Positions 1 through 8,636 of a DNA stretch of 64,000 bases are shown here, one piece after another; position 1 is the stretch's first letter; the number at the start of each line of letters is the position of its first letter. The notes beneath the pieces were generated by a model that saw nothing but the letters and a program-made list of their open reading frames with translations, did no database searches and had not been told where the DNA came from. A program made the translations under genes and the position numbers. The stretch comes from Bacillus sp. FJAT-42376 (lineage in GTDB: Bacteria; Bacillota; Bacilli; Bacillales; Bacillaceae), in assembly GCF_003816055.1 (NCBI RefSeq), contig NZ_CP033906.1, positions 1,550,001 to 1,614,000 of the forward strand. The letters are read 5' to 3'.

Positions 1-1
1 G

Positions 2-382
2 GATTACCTTGGCATTTTCATCCGTCTGACGGTCATATCGGGACTCGTGCTCGGATTCGCGGACATGAGTTTATGGGCGGCGGTGCTCGTAACAGCGGGA
101 ACGATTTTTCTGACTGGAATCCAGCTGATTGTTCTTGTCCGTCATTTTGATATGCTTTCCATTCCGGATTTGTATCCCGTTCATCCGGAGACTAAGCTGA
201 AAAGCTTTTTAACCCTGCTGCGCAACATTCTTTTTGTGCAGGGGCTGATACTGGGCGCCGTTCTGCTCGTGAAAATGGAGTGGATTCAAGGTGCTGCTTC
301 GATTGGAGGAGCCATCGTATTTGTTCTCATCTTTGTCAGCGGCTACGCGAAGAAACGCATTGAGAAGATGTACAGGGGGTAA
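2..382 (+). CDS. ecsB: EcsB, ABC transporter membrane subunit (C-terminal part)
   Basis: The reading frame is open from the left edge of the window, so only about the last 126 residues are present. They contain several hydrophobic stretches, a loop with a VHPETKLKSF motif, and a basic tail (AKKRIEKMYRG), as expected for the end of an integral membrane subunit. Identity rests mainly on the immediately following ecsC (3 nt gap) and then yhaA, the same order as in B. subtilis, where EcsB is the membrane partner of the ATPase EcsA. The upstream part of the gene is outside the window. Confidence 0.75.
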   Translation, partial: DYLGIFIRLTVISGLVLGFADMSLWAAVLVTAGTIFLTGIQLIVLVRHFDMLSIPDLYPVHPETKLKSFLTLLRNILFVQGLILGAVLLVKMEWIQGAASIGGAIVFVLIFVSGYAKKRIEKMYRG

Positions 383-385
383 AGG

Positions 386-1093
386 ATGAGCTATGAAAAG
401 GAAGTGCAGGAAGAGCTTTCTCTCTGGAAACTGAGGTTGCTGAAACGCCCTTCCATATGGCAGAGGAAATCGAAAGACGTTCAATCGGTCATAACAGCCC
501 GCATCCCAAAGAAAGTTCATGCTGCCCTTACGGAGAGCATCCGGCTCATGACTGAAATAACCATTAAAGGGTCACAGTGGACAAACGGAGAGGCAGGAGC
601 GGATTTTAAAACGCTTGAGGAGAAAGACGAAGCGATACGTGCTCTGCTGTCCAGGTATAAGAAAACAGCCGCATTTGAGGGAGCTGCCACAGGTGCCGGG
701 GGATTTGCTGCAGGGATGGCGGACTTTCCTCTGCTTTTCGGCATCAAAATGAAATTTCTTTATGAGGCAGCAAGCATCTATGGTTTTCCACCCAAGAGCT
801 TGGAAGAAAGACTGTATATCTTGATGATTTTCCAGCTCGCCTTTTCAAGCAGTGAGGTAAAGCTTGCGACGCTTGAAATTCTGGAGAAATGGCCGGAAGC
901 TCCTCTCAGCGCTGAGGATATGGACTGGCAGCAGTTTCAGCAGGAGTACAGGGATCACATTGATCTCGTGAAAATGCTGCAGCTCGTTCCGGGAATCGGG
1001 GCTGCGGTCGGCGGCGCTGCAAACTTCAGACTGCTCGGCGAACTGGGAGAAACGGCAATGAAGGTATATCAGATGAGAATATTGAACGGTTAA
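386..1093 (+). CDS. ecsC: EcsC family protein
   Basis: Product of 235 aa. The start ATG lies 3 nt after the ecsB stop with a GGGGG/AAAGG-rich Shine-Dalgarno region, so it is the last gene of the ecs operon. The protein shows the EcsC-family core: a Gly/Ala-rich amphipathic segment (GAATGAGGFAAGMADFPLLF, about residues 98-117) followed by IKMKFLYEAASIYGF, and a second Gly-rich stretch near the C-terminus (GIGAAVGGAANF). The biochemical function of EcsC is not established; the name comes from the operon. A strong terminator follows directly. Confidence 0.88.
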   Translation: MSYEKEVQEELSLWKLRLLKRPSIWQRKSKDVQSVITARIPKKVHAALTESIRLMTEITIKGSQWTNGEAGADFKTLEEKDEAIRALLSRYKKTAAFEGAATGAGGFAAGMADFPLLFGIKMKFLYEAASIYGFPPKSLEERLYILMIFQLAFSSSEVKLATLEILEKWPEAPLSAEDMDWQQFQQEYRDHIDLVKMLQLVPGIGAAVGGAANFRLLGELGETAMKVYQMRILNG

Positions 1094-1096
1094 AAA

Positions 1097-1130
1097 GAAG
1101 AGCCTGCCCAGCTTGTGTGGCAGGCTCTTC
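1097..1130. terminator. Bidirectional terminator between ecsC and yhaA
   Basis: Perfect 12-bp stem, GAAGAGCCTGCC (1097-1108) pairing with GGCAGGCTCTTC (1119-1130), with a 10-nt loop, preceded by AAAAA and followed by ATTTTAT. It lies between the convergent ecsC and yhaA genes and can serve both. Confidence 0.85.
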
Positions 1131-1133
1131 ATT

Positions 1134-2348
1134 TTATAGCCCGGCTGCGTTTTCAGCCGCTCCCATCCTTGCTTCTTCATGCTCATAGTGGACAAATAAA
1201 GAAGCGAACGTTTTGGCGGCGATCAGCATTGCTTTCTCGTCAAAATCAAATTTCGGATGATGGTGCGGATGGGCAGCATCAGGATCTGACGGCATGGCAC
1301 CTGTGAAAAAGAAGCTTCCTTTCAGCTCCTGCAAATAATAGGCGAAATCCTCTCCGCCCATTTGGAGCGGACTCTCTTCTACATTCGTTACCCCGGGCAC
1401 ATCCTCGGCTAATTCTTTTACATAAAGGGTTTCTGCCAGGTGATTCACCACAGCAGGATAGCCGCGGTCATAAACATACGTATAATCCGCATCGTAAAGC
1501 AGGCAGGCAGCCTGAATGGCTTTTTCAATCTCCCGTTCCGCCTGATCTCTCACTTCTTCTTTAAAGGTTCGGGCCGTTCCAATGAGTTTTGCCGTATCGG
1601 CTATGATATTAAAGGCGTTTTCGGCCTTAAACGTTCCAACTGAAACAACCGCTGCTTCGACCGGGTCAACTTTCCGGCTGACGATCTGCTGCAAATTCGA
1701 CATGACCTGAGCGCCGATCATGATGGCATCCTTCGTTAAATGAGGCTGTGCTCCGTGTCCGCCCTTCCCTTGAATGCCAATTTCAAATCGGTCGGCCGCA
1801 GCCATAATGGGGCCATTCCTGTACTGAATCGTTCCGAGAGGAGCAACGGACCAGAGATGGGTCCCGAAAATAGCGTCTGCGCCATCCAGGCAGCCGGCCC
1901 CCACCATGCTTTTCGCTCCGCCCGGCGCATATTCCTCGGCATGCTGATGGATCAAAAGAACATTGCCGCTTAAAGATTCACGGTACTTATGCATCACCTT
2001 GGCAAAAACAAGCAGCAGCGCAGTATGTCCGTCATGTCCGCACGCATGCATGACACCGGGAACCGTTGATTTATACGGAACATTTTTCTCATCCTGAATC
2101 GGAAGGGCGTCAAAATCAGCCCGGAACGCAACCGTTTTTCCCGGTTTTGCTCCTTTAATCAGTGCGGTAAGGCCATTCCCTCCAACCTTGTCCTTCACCT
2201 CTACTCCGAGATTCAAGTAGTATTCTTTAATAAACGCCGCGGTTTTCCACTCCTGAAACGAAACCTCCGGATGCTGGTGAAGATGTCTGCGGATTTCAAC
2301 CATTTCATTGTAATGGTCATCCAGCTCACGATAAATGTCGGTAAGCAT
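1134..2348 (-). CDS. yhaA: M20 family metallo-amidohydrolase (N-acyl amino acid hydrolase type)
   Basis: A 404-aa M20D peptidase. Visible motifs are RRHLHQHPEVSF (about 20-31), RADFDALPIQD (about 77-87), the metal-binding MHACGHDGH (about 101-109), HQHAEEYAPGGA with the catalytic glutamate pair, and a C-terminal HPHHHPKFDFDE that supplies a late metal ligand. The family hydrolyses N-acyl or amide bonds of amino acids; the exact substrate cannot be read from the sequence. Two ATGs occur in tandem at 2351 and 2348; the second is 6 nt from the GGGGG ribosome binding site and is preferred. The order ecsC-yhaA matches B. subtilis. Confidence 0.85.
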   Translation of the reverse strand: MLTDIYRELDDHYNEMVEIRRHLHQHPEVSFQEWKTAAFIKEYYLNLGVEVKDKVGGNGLTALIKGAKPGKTVAFRADFDALPIQDEKNVPYKSTVPGVMHACGHDGHTALLLVFAKVMHKYRESLSGNVLLIHQHAEEYAPGGAKSMVGAGCLDGADAIFGTHLWSVAPLGTIQYRNGPIMAAADRFEIGIQGKGGHGAQPHLTKDAIMIGAQVMSNLQQIVSRKVDPVEAAVVSVGTFKAENAFNIIADTAKLIGTARTFKEEVRDQAEREIEKAIQAACLLYDADYTYVYDRGYPAVVNHLAETLYVKELAEDVPGVTNVEESPLQMGGEDFAYYLQELKGSFFFTGAMPSDPDAAHPHHHPKFDFDEKAMLIAAKTFASLFVHYEHEEARMGAAENAAGL

Positions 2349-2665
2349 CATATTCCCCCTATGTAAGATGTTACGTCTAATGGTAGTGGTAAATTCGGAA
2401 AATTACAACGATTAAAGCCGCTAAATCATAACAGCGAAGTCTTTGTTATGATTTTCTGCTTTTTAAAAGAATACGAATGAAATTTAATATGCATGCCGCT
2501 TTTCTAGGTCCGTTAATGTTCGATATTTAGCTCATCATAGGTGTTGAAATGGTTGTTTAAGCATTTACTTGATGGTATTATCTTTATTTGAGGAAAAAAA
2601 GGTGGCCTTTAAGAGGCTTTGTTAAAGCCTGATGTTGAATTTTAACATGTAAATGGAGGAAAGAT
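2349..2665. other. Intergenic region with an 11-bp inverted repeat
   Basis: Divergent promoter region of yhaA (minus) and the small membrane gene (plus), AT-rich. It contains a perfect 11-bp inverted repeat, AAATCATAACA at 2423-2433 and its complement at 2444-2454 with a 10-nt loop, and a truncated copy of the TGTTGA-type dispersed repeat at about 2614-2650. No convincing SigA promoter could be fixed. Confidence 0.5.
2614..2650. repeat. Truncated copy of the TGTTGA-type dispersed repeat
   Basis: The segment GGCTTTGTTAAAGCCTGATG followed by TTGAATTTTAACATGT resembles the left end of the repeat found in full at 30036-30116 (GGCTTTGTTCAAGCATGTTG...). The right half with CAACAG-(C/G)-(C/A)AA is missing. 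Confidence 0.4.
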
Positions 2666-2857
2666 ATGAAGTCAATAATTAAAAGCATCTCCTTAGGAAT
2701 GCTTTTCAGTATCATCTTATTTATAATAGTTTTTTCATTATTTGATCATAACCTTGTAGTGGGAATATTTTTCATATCCCTTTTGTTAGGAGCAGTAATT
2801 GGCTTATTAACTGCTATTTATAATAAGGTATCCTCTTTAGTAGATAAAAGAAATTAG
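2666..2857 (+). CDS. Small two-helix membrane protein, unknown function
   Basis: A 63-aa protein that I do not recognise. It has two predicted membrane segments (about residues 8-27, LGMLFSIILFIIVFSLF, and 31-52, VVGIFFISLLLGAVIGLLTAI) and a short basic C-terminus. A good GGAGG ribosome binding site lies 6 nt before the ATG and a hairpin with a T-rich tail follows, so it looks like an independently transcribed small gene. The gene is more AT-rich than its neighbours, which may reflect recent acquisition or just its hydrophobic content. Confidence 0.6.
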   Translation: MKSIIKSISLGMLFSIILFIIVFSLFDHNLVVGIFFISLLLGAVIGLLTAIYNKVSSLVDKRN

Positions 2858-2875
2858 TGTAGAAAGTGTAAAAAA

Positions 2876-2903
2876 GGCTCTCTTATTATGAGGGCCATTT
2901 TAT
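2876..2903 (+). terminator. Likely terminator of the small membrane gene
   Basis: Stem GGCTCTC (2876-2882) with GAGGGCC (2890-2896), one G-T wobble, 7-nt loop, six A before and ATTTTATTT after. Moderate strength. Confidence 0.55.
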
Positions 2904-3266
2904 TTGCTCAGGAAGATTGCTATTCCTCTCTCTCAAATGTAAATGAAAGGCTTGTTTATTCAAATTCATTTTGATGATAAGATAACGATTCAATCGCTTC
3001 AAAGTTGACTAAGAAAACGAATGGAAGGTTCAAAGACCACTACATATAAACTATGAAGAACCGTAAGCTCAAACCCAATGCAATCACTCCCAAAATAAGC
3101 TGTAGTATAGCTTACGCTGGCAGCTCATTTGGGTGAGCCATTAATAAATTAGAAGACAGAGAGCAAATATGAACGAACTTTGTCATTTCCCAGGAAATTC
3201 GCTTGAAACAGGCAGTCATTTGCTGTCAAATTTCGCAGGGCATGGTATAGTAAATTTTGGATTAAA

Positions 3267-3291
3267 AAAGGACCCGAAAATCGGATCCTTT
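3267..3291 (-). terminator. Terminator of hmoB
   Basis: Stem AAAGGA-CCGA (3267-3277) with TCGG-TCCTTT (3281-3291), one internal mismatch, short AAA loop. On the minus strand the stem is followed by a T run (complement of the A run at 3264-3269), directly after the hmoB stop codon. Confidence 0.7.
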
Positions 3292-3294
3292 CCC

Positions 3295-3858
<564 letters not shown>

Positions 3859-3905
3859 TCATAATTCCTGCTTGAAAATGTGCAGCCCTGCAGAATGCAG
3901 GTTTA

Positions 3906-3968
3906 TTCTGCGCTGCGCTAGGACGGCGCGAACTTAGCAGAACATCCACTTAAACTGCTTCCGCTTTT
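3906..3968. repeat. Dispersed intergenic repeat, copy 1 (63 bp)
   Basis: Begins TTCTGCGCTGCGC and ends CTGCTTCCGCTTTT. It is identical to 4143-4205 except at two positions, and related to 4040-4090. The adjoining segment at about 3971-4019 (TTGTCTAGCTTCAGCAGTTA, then GCCCTTCGGACGCTTCG) resembles a repeat I recall as common in Bacillaceae intergenic regions. No coding potential. Confidence 0.7.
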
Positions 3969-4019
3969 CGGTGTTGTCTAGCTTCAGCAGTTAGCCCTTC
4001 GGACGCTTCGCTTCTTCGG

Positions 4020-4090
4020 GCCTGCAGGAGGCAGGTCAGTTCTGCGTTGCGGCAGGACGCCGCGAACTTAGCAGAATATCCTTACTAGAA
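4020..4090. repeat. Dispersed intergenic repeat, copy 2
   Basis: GCCTGCAGGAGGCAGGTCAG (4020-4039) followed by a diverged version of the TTCTGCG...GCGAACTTAGCAGAA unit. The same 20-nt leader recurs at 4123-4142, giving a 103-bp period between copies 2 and 3. Confidence 0.65.
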
Positions 4091-4122
4091 GCGCCTCTCG
4101 GTCAGAAGCTCCACTTTCAGAG

Positions 4123-4205
4123 GCCTGCAGGAGGCAGGTCAGTTCTGCGCTGCGCCAGGACGGCGCGAACTTAGCAGAACATCCACTAAAACTGCTTCCG
4201 CTTTT
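4123..4205. repeat. Dispersed intergenic repeat, copy 3
   Basis: Same 20-nt leader as copy 2, then 63 bp nearly identical to copy 1 (two differences). Copies 1-3 fill most of the 469-bp gap between hmoB and pbpF, which otherwise holds only the AT-rich upstream region of pbpF (4206-4250). Confidence 0.7.
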
Positions 4206-4264
4206 CTAAGAATATTTATACCTTAAAATAACAATCCTAAAACATAATGAATCGGGGTGGGTCC

Positions 4265-6403
4265 ATGGGACGTTTTATATGGAAAGCAAGTTTTGTAATA
4301 GGAATCATTGCGGCTGTGTCGATTGCAGGTTACATTTTCATACTGGCTGCCGGGAGTACGATGATTGATGAGAAAAAGCTTGTCATGCCTTCTGCTTCGA
4401 GACTGGTGGATTCGAACGGACATGAAATTACCAGACTCTATGAGCAGAACCGGGAAATCGTGAAGATTGATAAAGTGCCCGATCATGTGCAGCAGGCCTT
4501 TGTAGCGGTGGAAGACCGCCGGTTTTATGAGCATAGCGGGATTGATGTGAAATCGATCGGACGGGCTGTGTATAAGGATCTCGCTGCCGGCGGAAAGGTA
4601 GAGGGCGGGAGCACGATTACCCAGCAGCTAGCGAAGAATATCTTTTTGTCGGGAGAAAAATCGTGGCTGAGAAAAACGAAGGAAGCCATGCTCGCGATTA
4701 ACCTCGAAAACAGGTACAGCAAACAAGAGCTGCTCGAGATGTATATGAATCAGCTGTATTTCGGCCACGGAGCATATGGGGTGGAAGCAGCATCCAAATA
4801 TTTTTTTCAGAAAGATGTGTCTGAGCTGACCGTTTCCGAAGGGGCGCTGCTCGCCTCCCTACCGAAGGCGCCTTCCTCCTACTCGCCGATTCTTCATCCA
4901 GAAAAAGCAAAAGAACGGAGAGATACTGTTCTCTCGCTGATGGAGGAACAGGGGTACTTAAAGGCTGAGGAGGCTGTGAGGCTTCAGGGGAAAACACTCG
5001 GGCTGAATATCAGCAAGAAGCTTGATCATCCATGGCTTTACAGCTACATTGACCTTGTCATGGATGAAGCGGAAAACACGTATGACATTTCCAATCAGGA
5101 GCTGATGCGGGGAGGGTATACCATCACGGTTCCCCTCAATCAGGAAATCCAGAAAAAAGCGTACAATACATTCCAGTCAGAACGTTATTTCCCCGGGACG
5201 GACAAACATGCCCAAGCCTCTTTTGTCTTATTGGACAACCGTACCGGCGGAGTAATGGCAGTGATTGGCGGGAGAGATTACCGTCCTAAAGGGTTTAACC
5301 GGGTTACAGCCAAAAGGCAGCCGGGATCTACCTTTAAGCCGCTTGCCGTATTCGGACCTGCGATGGAAGAGAAGCTCTATGAGCCTTATTCTCTCCTTTC
5401 AGACTCCTATCAAAAGTACGATGGCTACGCCCCTGAAAATAATGATGACCGTTATCTCGGGCAGGTCACGATGTATGATGCGCTGATCAAATCGAAGAAT
5501 GCACCTGCTGTCTGGGCTTTAAATGAGCTTGGGGTCGGGAAAAGCAAAACATATCTGGATAAGCAGGGGGTCGCTGTTTCGGATAAGGGACTTGCCATTG
5601 CGCTTGGGGGGCTCAGCGATGGGGTGACCCCGCTGCAGCTGGCTGGCGCTTACCGCGTCTTTCCGGAATCAGGTGTGTATACGAAGCCTTACTTTATTCA
5701 GAAGATAGAGGACCGGCATCACAAAACGGTTGGCGAAAAAGACCGGAAAGAAATCAAAGTTTACTCTGCCCAAACCGCCTGGAACATGACGAGAATGCTG
5801 CAGCATGTCGTATCGGAGGGGACGGCAAAAAGCGGCAGCTATTCTGGGGAACTCGCCGGGAAAACCGGAACGACCTCCTATCCAGGTAAAAAAGGAGCCG
5901 TCATGGATGCCTGGTTTGCAGGGTATACACCTGAAGTAACCGGTGCTTTATGGATGGGCTATGACCAGACATCCCCAGACCGGCATCTTACAGCAGGCAG
6001 CTCGTATCCAACGAGGCTTTTCAAAAAGATTTTAAGTGAATCCGAATCCCTTCCCAAGACCGCCTTTGCCGTTCCGAAAGGGGCTGAAGATTTGGAGGAT
6101 CCGATCAGACTGAAAAAACTGAACGATGTCGAGGCGAACTATGCCTTTGAACCGCTTGGTCTTATTACAGTATCACTGAACTGGAAAAAGCAGGAGGACC
6201 CGCGCGTCGTTTACCGGATTTATGAAAAAGACAGCGGACATGAAAAGCTGATCGGAAAGGTCAAAAACAACCATTCCTATGCGATTCCTTTCAGCAATGT
6301 GTTTTCGTCCGCCGCTTACAAGGTCGTTCCCTATAATGAGCAGACGAAACAGGAAGGGCAGGGAACCGGATATGTACAGCCCAAGATTTTCTCGGGCAGG
6401 TAA
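4265..6403 (+). CDS. pbpF: Penicillin-binding protein 1F/2C, bifunctional transglycosylase-transpeptidase
   Basis: A 712-aa class A penicillin-binding protein that polymerises and cross-links peptidoglycan outside the membrane. An N-terminal membrane anchor (about residues 8-30) is followed by a GT51 transglycosylase domain with EDRRFYEH (catalytic E83), GGSTITQQLAKN and the LYFGHGAYGVEAAS motif. The transpeptidase domain has the active-site STFK (S355), SKN (S410) and KTG (K533) motifs in the right order and spacing. An in-frame ATG exists at 4247, but the GGGGTGG ribosome binding site precedes the ATG at 4265. Sequence and position next to hemE match B. subtilis pbpF, which is forespore-expressed there; the promoter was not identified here. 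Confidence 0.93.
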   Translation: MGRFIWKASFVIGIIAAVSIAGYIFILAAGSTMIDEKKLVMPSASRLVDSNGHEITRLYEQNREIVKIDKVPDHVQQAFVAVEDRRFYEHSGIDVKSIGRAVYKDLAAGGKVEGGSTITQQLAKNIFLSGEKSWLRKTKEAMLAINLENRYSKQELLEMYMNQLYFGHGAYGVEAASKYFFQKDVSELTVSEGALLASLPKAPSSYSPILHPEKAKERRDTVLSLMEEQGYLKAEEAVRLQGKTLGLNISKKLDHPWLYSYIDLVMDEAENTYDISNQELMRGGYTITVPLNQEIQKKAYNTFQSERYFPGTDKHAQASFVLLDNRTGGVMAVIGGRDYRPKGFNRVTAKRQPGSTFKPLAVFGPAMEEKLYEPYSLLSDSYQKYDGYAPENNDDRYLGQVTMYDALIKSKNAPAVWALNELGVGKSKTYLDKQGVAVSDKGLAIALGGLSDGVTPLQLAGAYRVFPESGVYTKPYFIQKIEDRHHKTVGEKDRKEIKVYSAQTAWNMTRMLQHVVSEGTAKSGSYSGELAGKTGTTSYPGKKGAVMDAWFAGYTPEVTGALWMGYDQTSPDRHLTAGSSYPTRLFKKILSESESLPKTAFAVPKGAEDLEDPIRLKKLNDVEANYAFEPLGLITVSLNWKKQEDPRVVYRIYEKDSGHEKLIGKVKNNHSYAIPFSNVFSSAAYKVVPYNEQTKQEGQGTGYVQPKIFSGR

Positions 6404-6430
6404 AAAAAGGAGCGGATGCGCTCCTTTTTT
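6403..6430 (+). terminator. Terminator of pbpF
   Basis: A6-GGAGCG / CGCTCC-T6 stem (6403-6414 with 6419-6430), 4-nt loop, T run included in the stem. It lies 10 bp before the hemE promoter. Confidence 0.85.
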
Positions 6431-6440
6431 CGTCGATTTT

Positions 6441-6467
6441 TTGACAATTCCAGTCATCTGATATACT
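6441..6467 (+). promoter_or_regulatory. Putative SigA promoter of hemEHY
   Basis: TTGACA (6441-6446) and TATACT (6462-6467), both near consensus, separated by 15 bp, which is shorter than the usual 17. A TACTAAT at 6464 would give 17 bp but a poorer -10. Located 63 bp before the hemE start. Confidence 0.55.
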
Positions 6468-6529
6468 AATGGGATGAGAGCGTTATAATGAGTACAAATA
6501 CATACGAGATTGAGTAAGGTGGGAGAATC

Positions 6530-7573
6530 ATGGAGTCAAAACCATTTAATGATGCTTTTTTGAAAGCATGCAGAGGGGAAAAAACGGATCATGTGCCGCT
6601 TTGGTTCATGAGACAGGCTGGCCGGTCGCAGCCGGAGTACAGAGCCATTAAGGAAAAATACGGTTTGTTCGAAATAACCCATCAGCCGGAGCTGTCAGCT
6701 TATGTAACGAGACTGCCGGTCGAGCAATATAACACAGATGCGGCCATTCTATATAAGGATATTATGACTCCGCTCCCAGCCATAGGCGTAGACGTTGAGA
6801 TCAAATCAGGCATTGGTCCTGTCATCAGCAATCCGATCCGCAGCCTTGCAGATGTGGAAAAGCTTGGAGAGATCAATCCCGATCAGGACATCCCATACAT
6901 CCTTGAGACCATACGGATCCTGACTGAGGAACAGCTGAATGTTCCTTTGATCGGTTTTGCCGGAGCGCCTTTTACCCTTGCAAGCTACATGATTGAAGGC
7001 GGCCCTTCCAAAAACTATAACAAAACAAAAGCGTTCATGTATTCAGAGCCGAAAGCATGGTTTGCCCTGATGGATAAACTCGCTGACACGATGATTACAT
7101 ATGCAGCATCTCAGGTGAAGGCCGGAGCAAAAGCGATTCAGATTTTTGATTCGTGGGTCGGTGCTTTAAATGTTCAGGACTACCGTACATTTATCAAACC
7201 GGTTATGAACCGCATTTTTACAAGCCTTACTCCGCTGAACGTTCCGCTCATCATGTTCGGAGTCGGAGCGAGCCACCTTGCGAAGGAGTGGCATGATCTT
7301 CCTCTGGATGTTGTCGGGCTTGACTGGAGACTCCCAATCAGCGAAGCACGGTCACTTGGATTGACGAAGACGCTTCAAGGGAACCTGGATCCTGCCATCC
7401 TGCTTGCGCCTTGGGATGTTATCGAGGACAGATTGAAAGAGATTCTTGATCAGGGAATGAAAAGCGACAGCTACGTATTCAACCTTGGACATGGAGTTTT
7501 CCCTGAAGTACAGCCTGATACACTCAAAAGAGTTGCAGCATTTGTTCATGAATACTCCGCGGCGCATAAATGA
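6530..7573 (+). CDS. hemE: Uroporphyrinogen decarboxylase
   Basis: A 347-aa cytoplasmic enzyme that removes four carboxyl groups from uroporphyrinogen III to give coproporphyrinogen III. The first family signature is [16 protein letters not shown] (residues 24-39, with R28 and R32 binding substrate) and the second is [17 protein letters not shown] (about 141-157); [11 protein letters not shown] and YVFNLGHGV follow. The ATG has a GGTGGGAGA ribosome binding site. First gene of the hemE-hemH-hemY block; a 109-bp gap containing a long hairpin separates it from hemH. Confidence 0.95.
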   Translation: MESKPFNDAFLKACRGEKTDHVPLWFMRQAGRSQPEYRAIKEKYGLFEITHQPELSAYVTRLPVEQYNTDAAILYKDIMTPLPAIGVDVEIKSGIGPVISNPIRSLADVEKLGEINPDQDIPYILETIRILTEEQLNVPLIGFAGAPFTLASYMIEGGPSKNYNKTKAFMYSEPKAWFALMDKLADTMITYAASQVKAGAKAIQIFDSWVGALNVQDYRTFIKPVMNRIFTSLTPLNVPLIMFGVGASHLAKEWHDLPLDVVGLDWRLPISEARSLGLTKTLQGNLDPAILLAPWDVIEDRLKEILDQGMKSDSYVFNLGHGVFPEVQPDTLKRVAAFVHEYSAAHK

Positions 7574-7578
7574 TTGAA

Positions 7579-7611
7579 AAACATTCCAAGAGCATTCTGC
7601 TTGGAATGTTT
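7579..7611 (+). other. Intercistronic 12-bp hairpin between hemE and hemH
   Basis: Perfect inverted repeat AAACATTCCAAG (7579-7590) and CTTGGAATGTTT (7600-7611) with a 9-nt loop, 6 nt after the hemE stop. The stem ends in TTT but no longer T run follows (next bases GCGTC), so it is more like an mRNA stabiliser, processing site or partial attenuator than a strong terminator. Confidence 0.7.
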
Positions 7612-7688
7612 GCGTCTGAAGTGGCAGAATGGAAGGCATACGGAAAAGGATTGTGTTTCTTTTCACAAAATAAACGAGGTGCATGAAG

Positions 7689-8618
7689 ATGAAGAAGAAA
7701 ATGGGTCTTCTTGTAATGGCATATGGAACTCCCTATAAAGAAGAGGATATTGAACGCTATTACACGCATATTCGCCGCGGCCGGCCGCCTGCTCCAGAAA
7801 TGCTGCAGGATTTAAAGGACCGGTACGAAGCGATCGGAGGCATTTCCCCTCTTGCGAAAATCACGCAGGCACAGGCGGAAAAGCTTGAACACCATCTTAA
7901 CCGCATTCAGGATGAGGTTGAGTTTAAGATGTATCTTGGGCTGAAGCATATCGAGCCATTTGTCGAGGACGCCGTCAGGCAAATGCATGACGATGGAATC
8001 ACAGAAGCGGTCAGCATCGTTCTTGCGCCGCACTATTCTACGTTCAGCATCAAATCCTATAACGGCCGTGCGAAAGAAGAAGCGGACAAGCTTGGCAATT
8101 TGACTATTACATCTGTAGACAGCTGGTACCAGGAACCGAAGTTTATCCGCTATTGGTCGAAGAGAGTGCAGGAGACGTTCGGCGCCATGCCGGAAGAAGA
8201 CCGTGAAAAAGCGGTTCTTATCGTTTCCGCCCACAGTCTTCCGGAGAAAATTATTGCAGCTGGAGATCCTTACCCGGATCAGCTGAAAGAAACGGCCGAA
8301 CTAATTACGGAAGCTGCAGGGGTCAAGCATTATGCAATCGGGTGGCAGAGCGCAGGGAATACACCAGATCCGTGGATCGGACCCGACGTTCAGGATCTGA
8401 CGCGTGAACTTTATGAGGAAAAAGGGTTCCGCCATTTTGTCTACACACCTGTGGGATTTGTAGCGGACCACTTAGAGGTGCTTTTTGACAATGATTACGA
8501 GTGCAAAGTTGTAACGGATGAGCTTGGTGCAGGCTACTACCGTCCTGAAATGCCGAATGATCAGGAAGAATTTATAGACTGCCTGGCCACAGTCGTACTG
8601 AAGCATCTTCAAATGTAA
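7689..8618 (+). CDS. hemH: Coproporphyrin III ferrochelatase
   Basis: A 309-aa protein very similar to B. subtilis HemH, now also called Cpf[40 protein letters not shown] and the SAHSLPEKI motif. The iron-chelation residues are visible as H182 and E263 ([14 protein letters not shown]), one less than B. subtilis numbering, consistent with one missing N-terminal residue. It inserts ferrous iron into coproporphyrin III in the Gram-positive heme route. The ATG at 7689 is chosen because GAGGTG lies 7 nt upstream; an in-frame ATG at 7683 is only one base from it. Confidence 0.95.
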   Translation: MKKKMGLLVMAYGTPYKEEDIERYYTHIRRGRPPAPEMLQDLKDRYEAIGGISPLAKITQAQAEKLEHHLNRIQDEVEFKMYLGLKHIEPFVEDAVRQMHDDGITEAVSIVLAPHYSTFSIKSYNGRAKEEADKLGNLTITSVDSWYQEPKFIRYWSKRVQETFGAMPEEDREKAVLIVSAHSLPEKIIAAGDPYPDQLKETAELITEAAGVKHYAIGWQSAGNTPDPWIGPDVQDLTRELYEEKGFRHFVYTPVGFVADHLEVLFDNDYECKVVTDELGAGYYRPEMPNDQEEFIDCLATVVLKHLQM

Positions 8619-8636
8619 TGTAAAGAAGGCGAAAGC

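Larger units (their letters stand above)
2858..3294. other. Intergenic region without a supported gene
   Basis: About 440 bp between the small membrane gene and the 3' end of hmoB. It holds the terminator at 2876-2903, an imperfect inverted repeat with arms at 3085-3102 (CACTCCCAAAATAAGCTG) and 3121-3137 (CAGCTCATTTGGGTGAG) enclosing a shorter AAGCT/AGCTT repeat, and the hmoB terminator. It could be a decayed element; no open frame with a ribosome binding site is credible. Confidence 0.45.
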
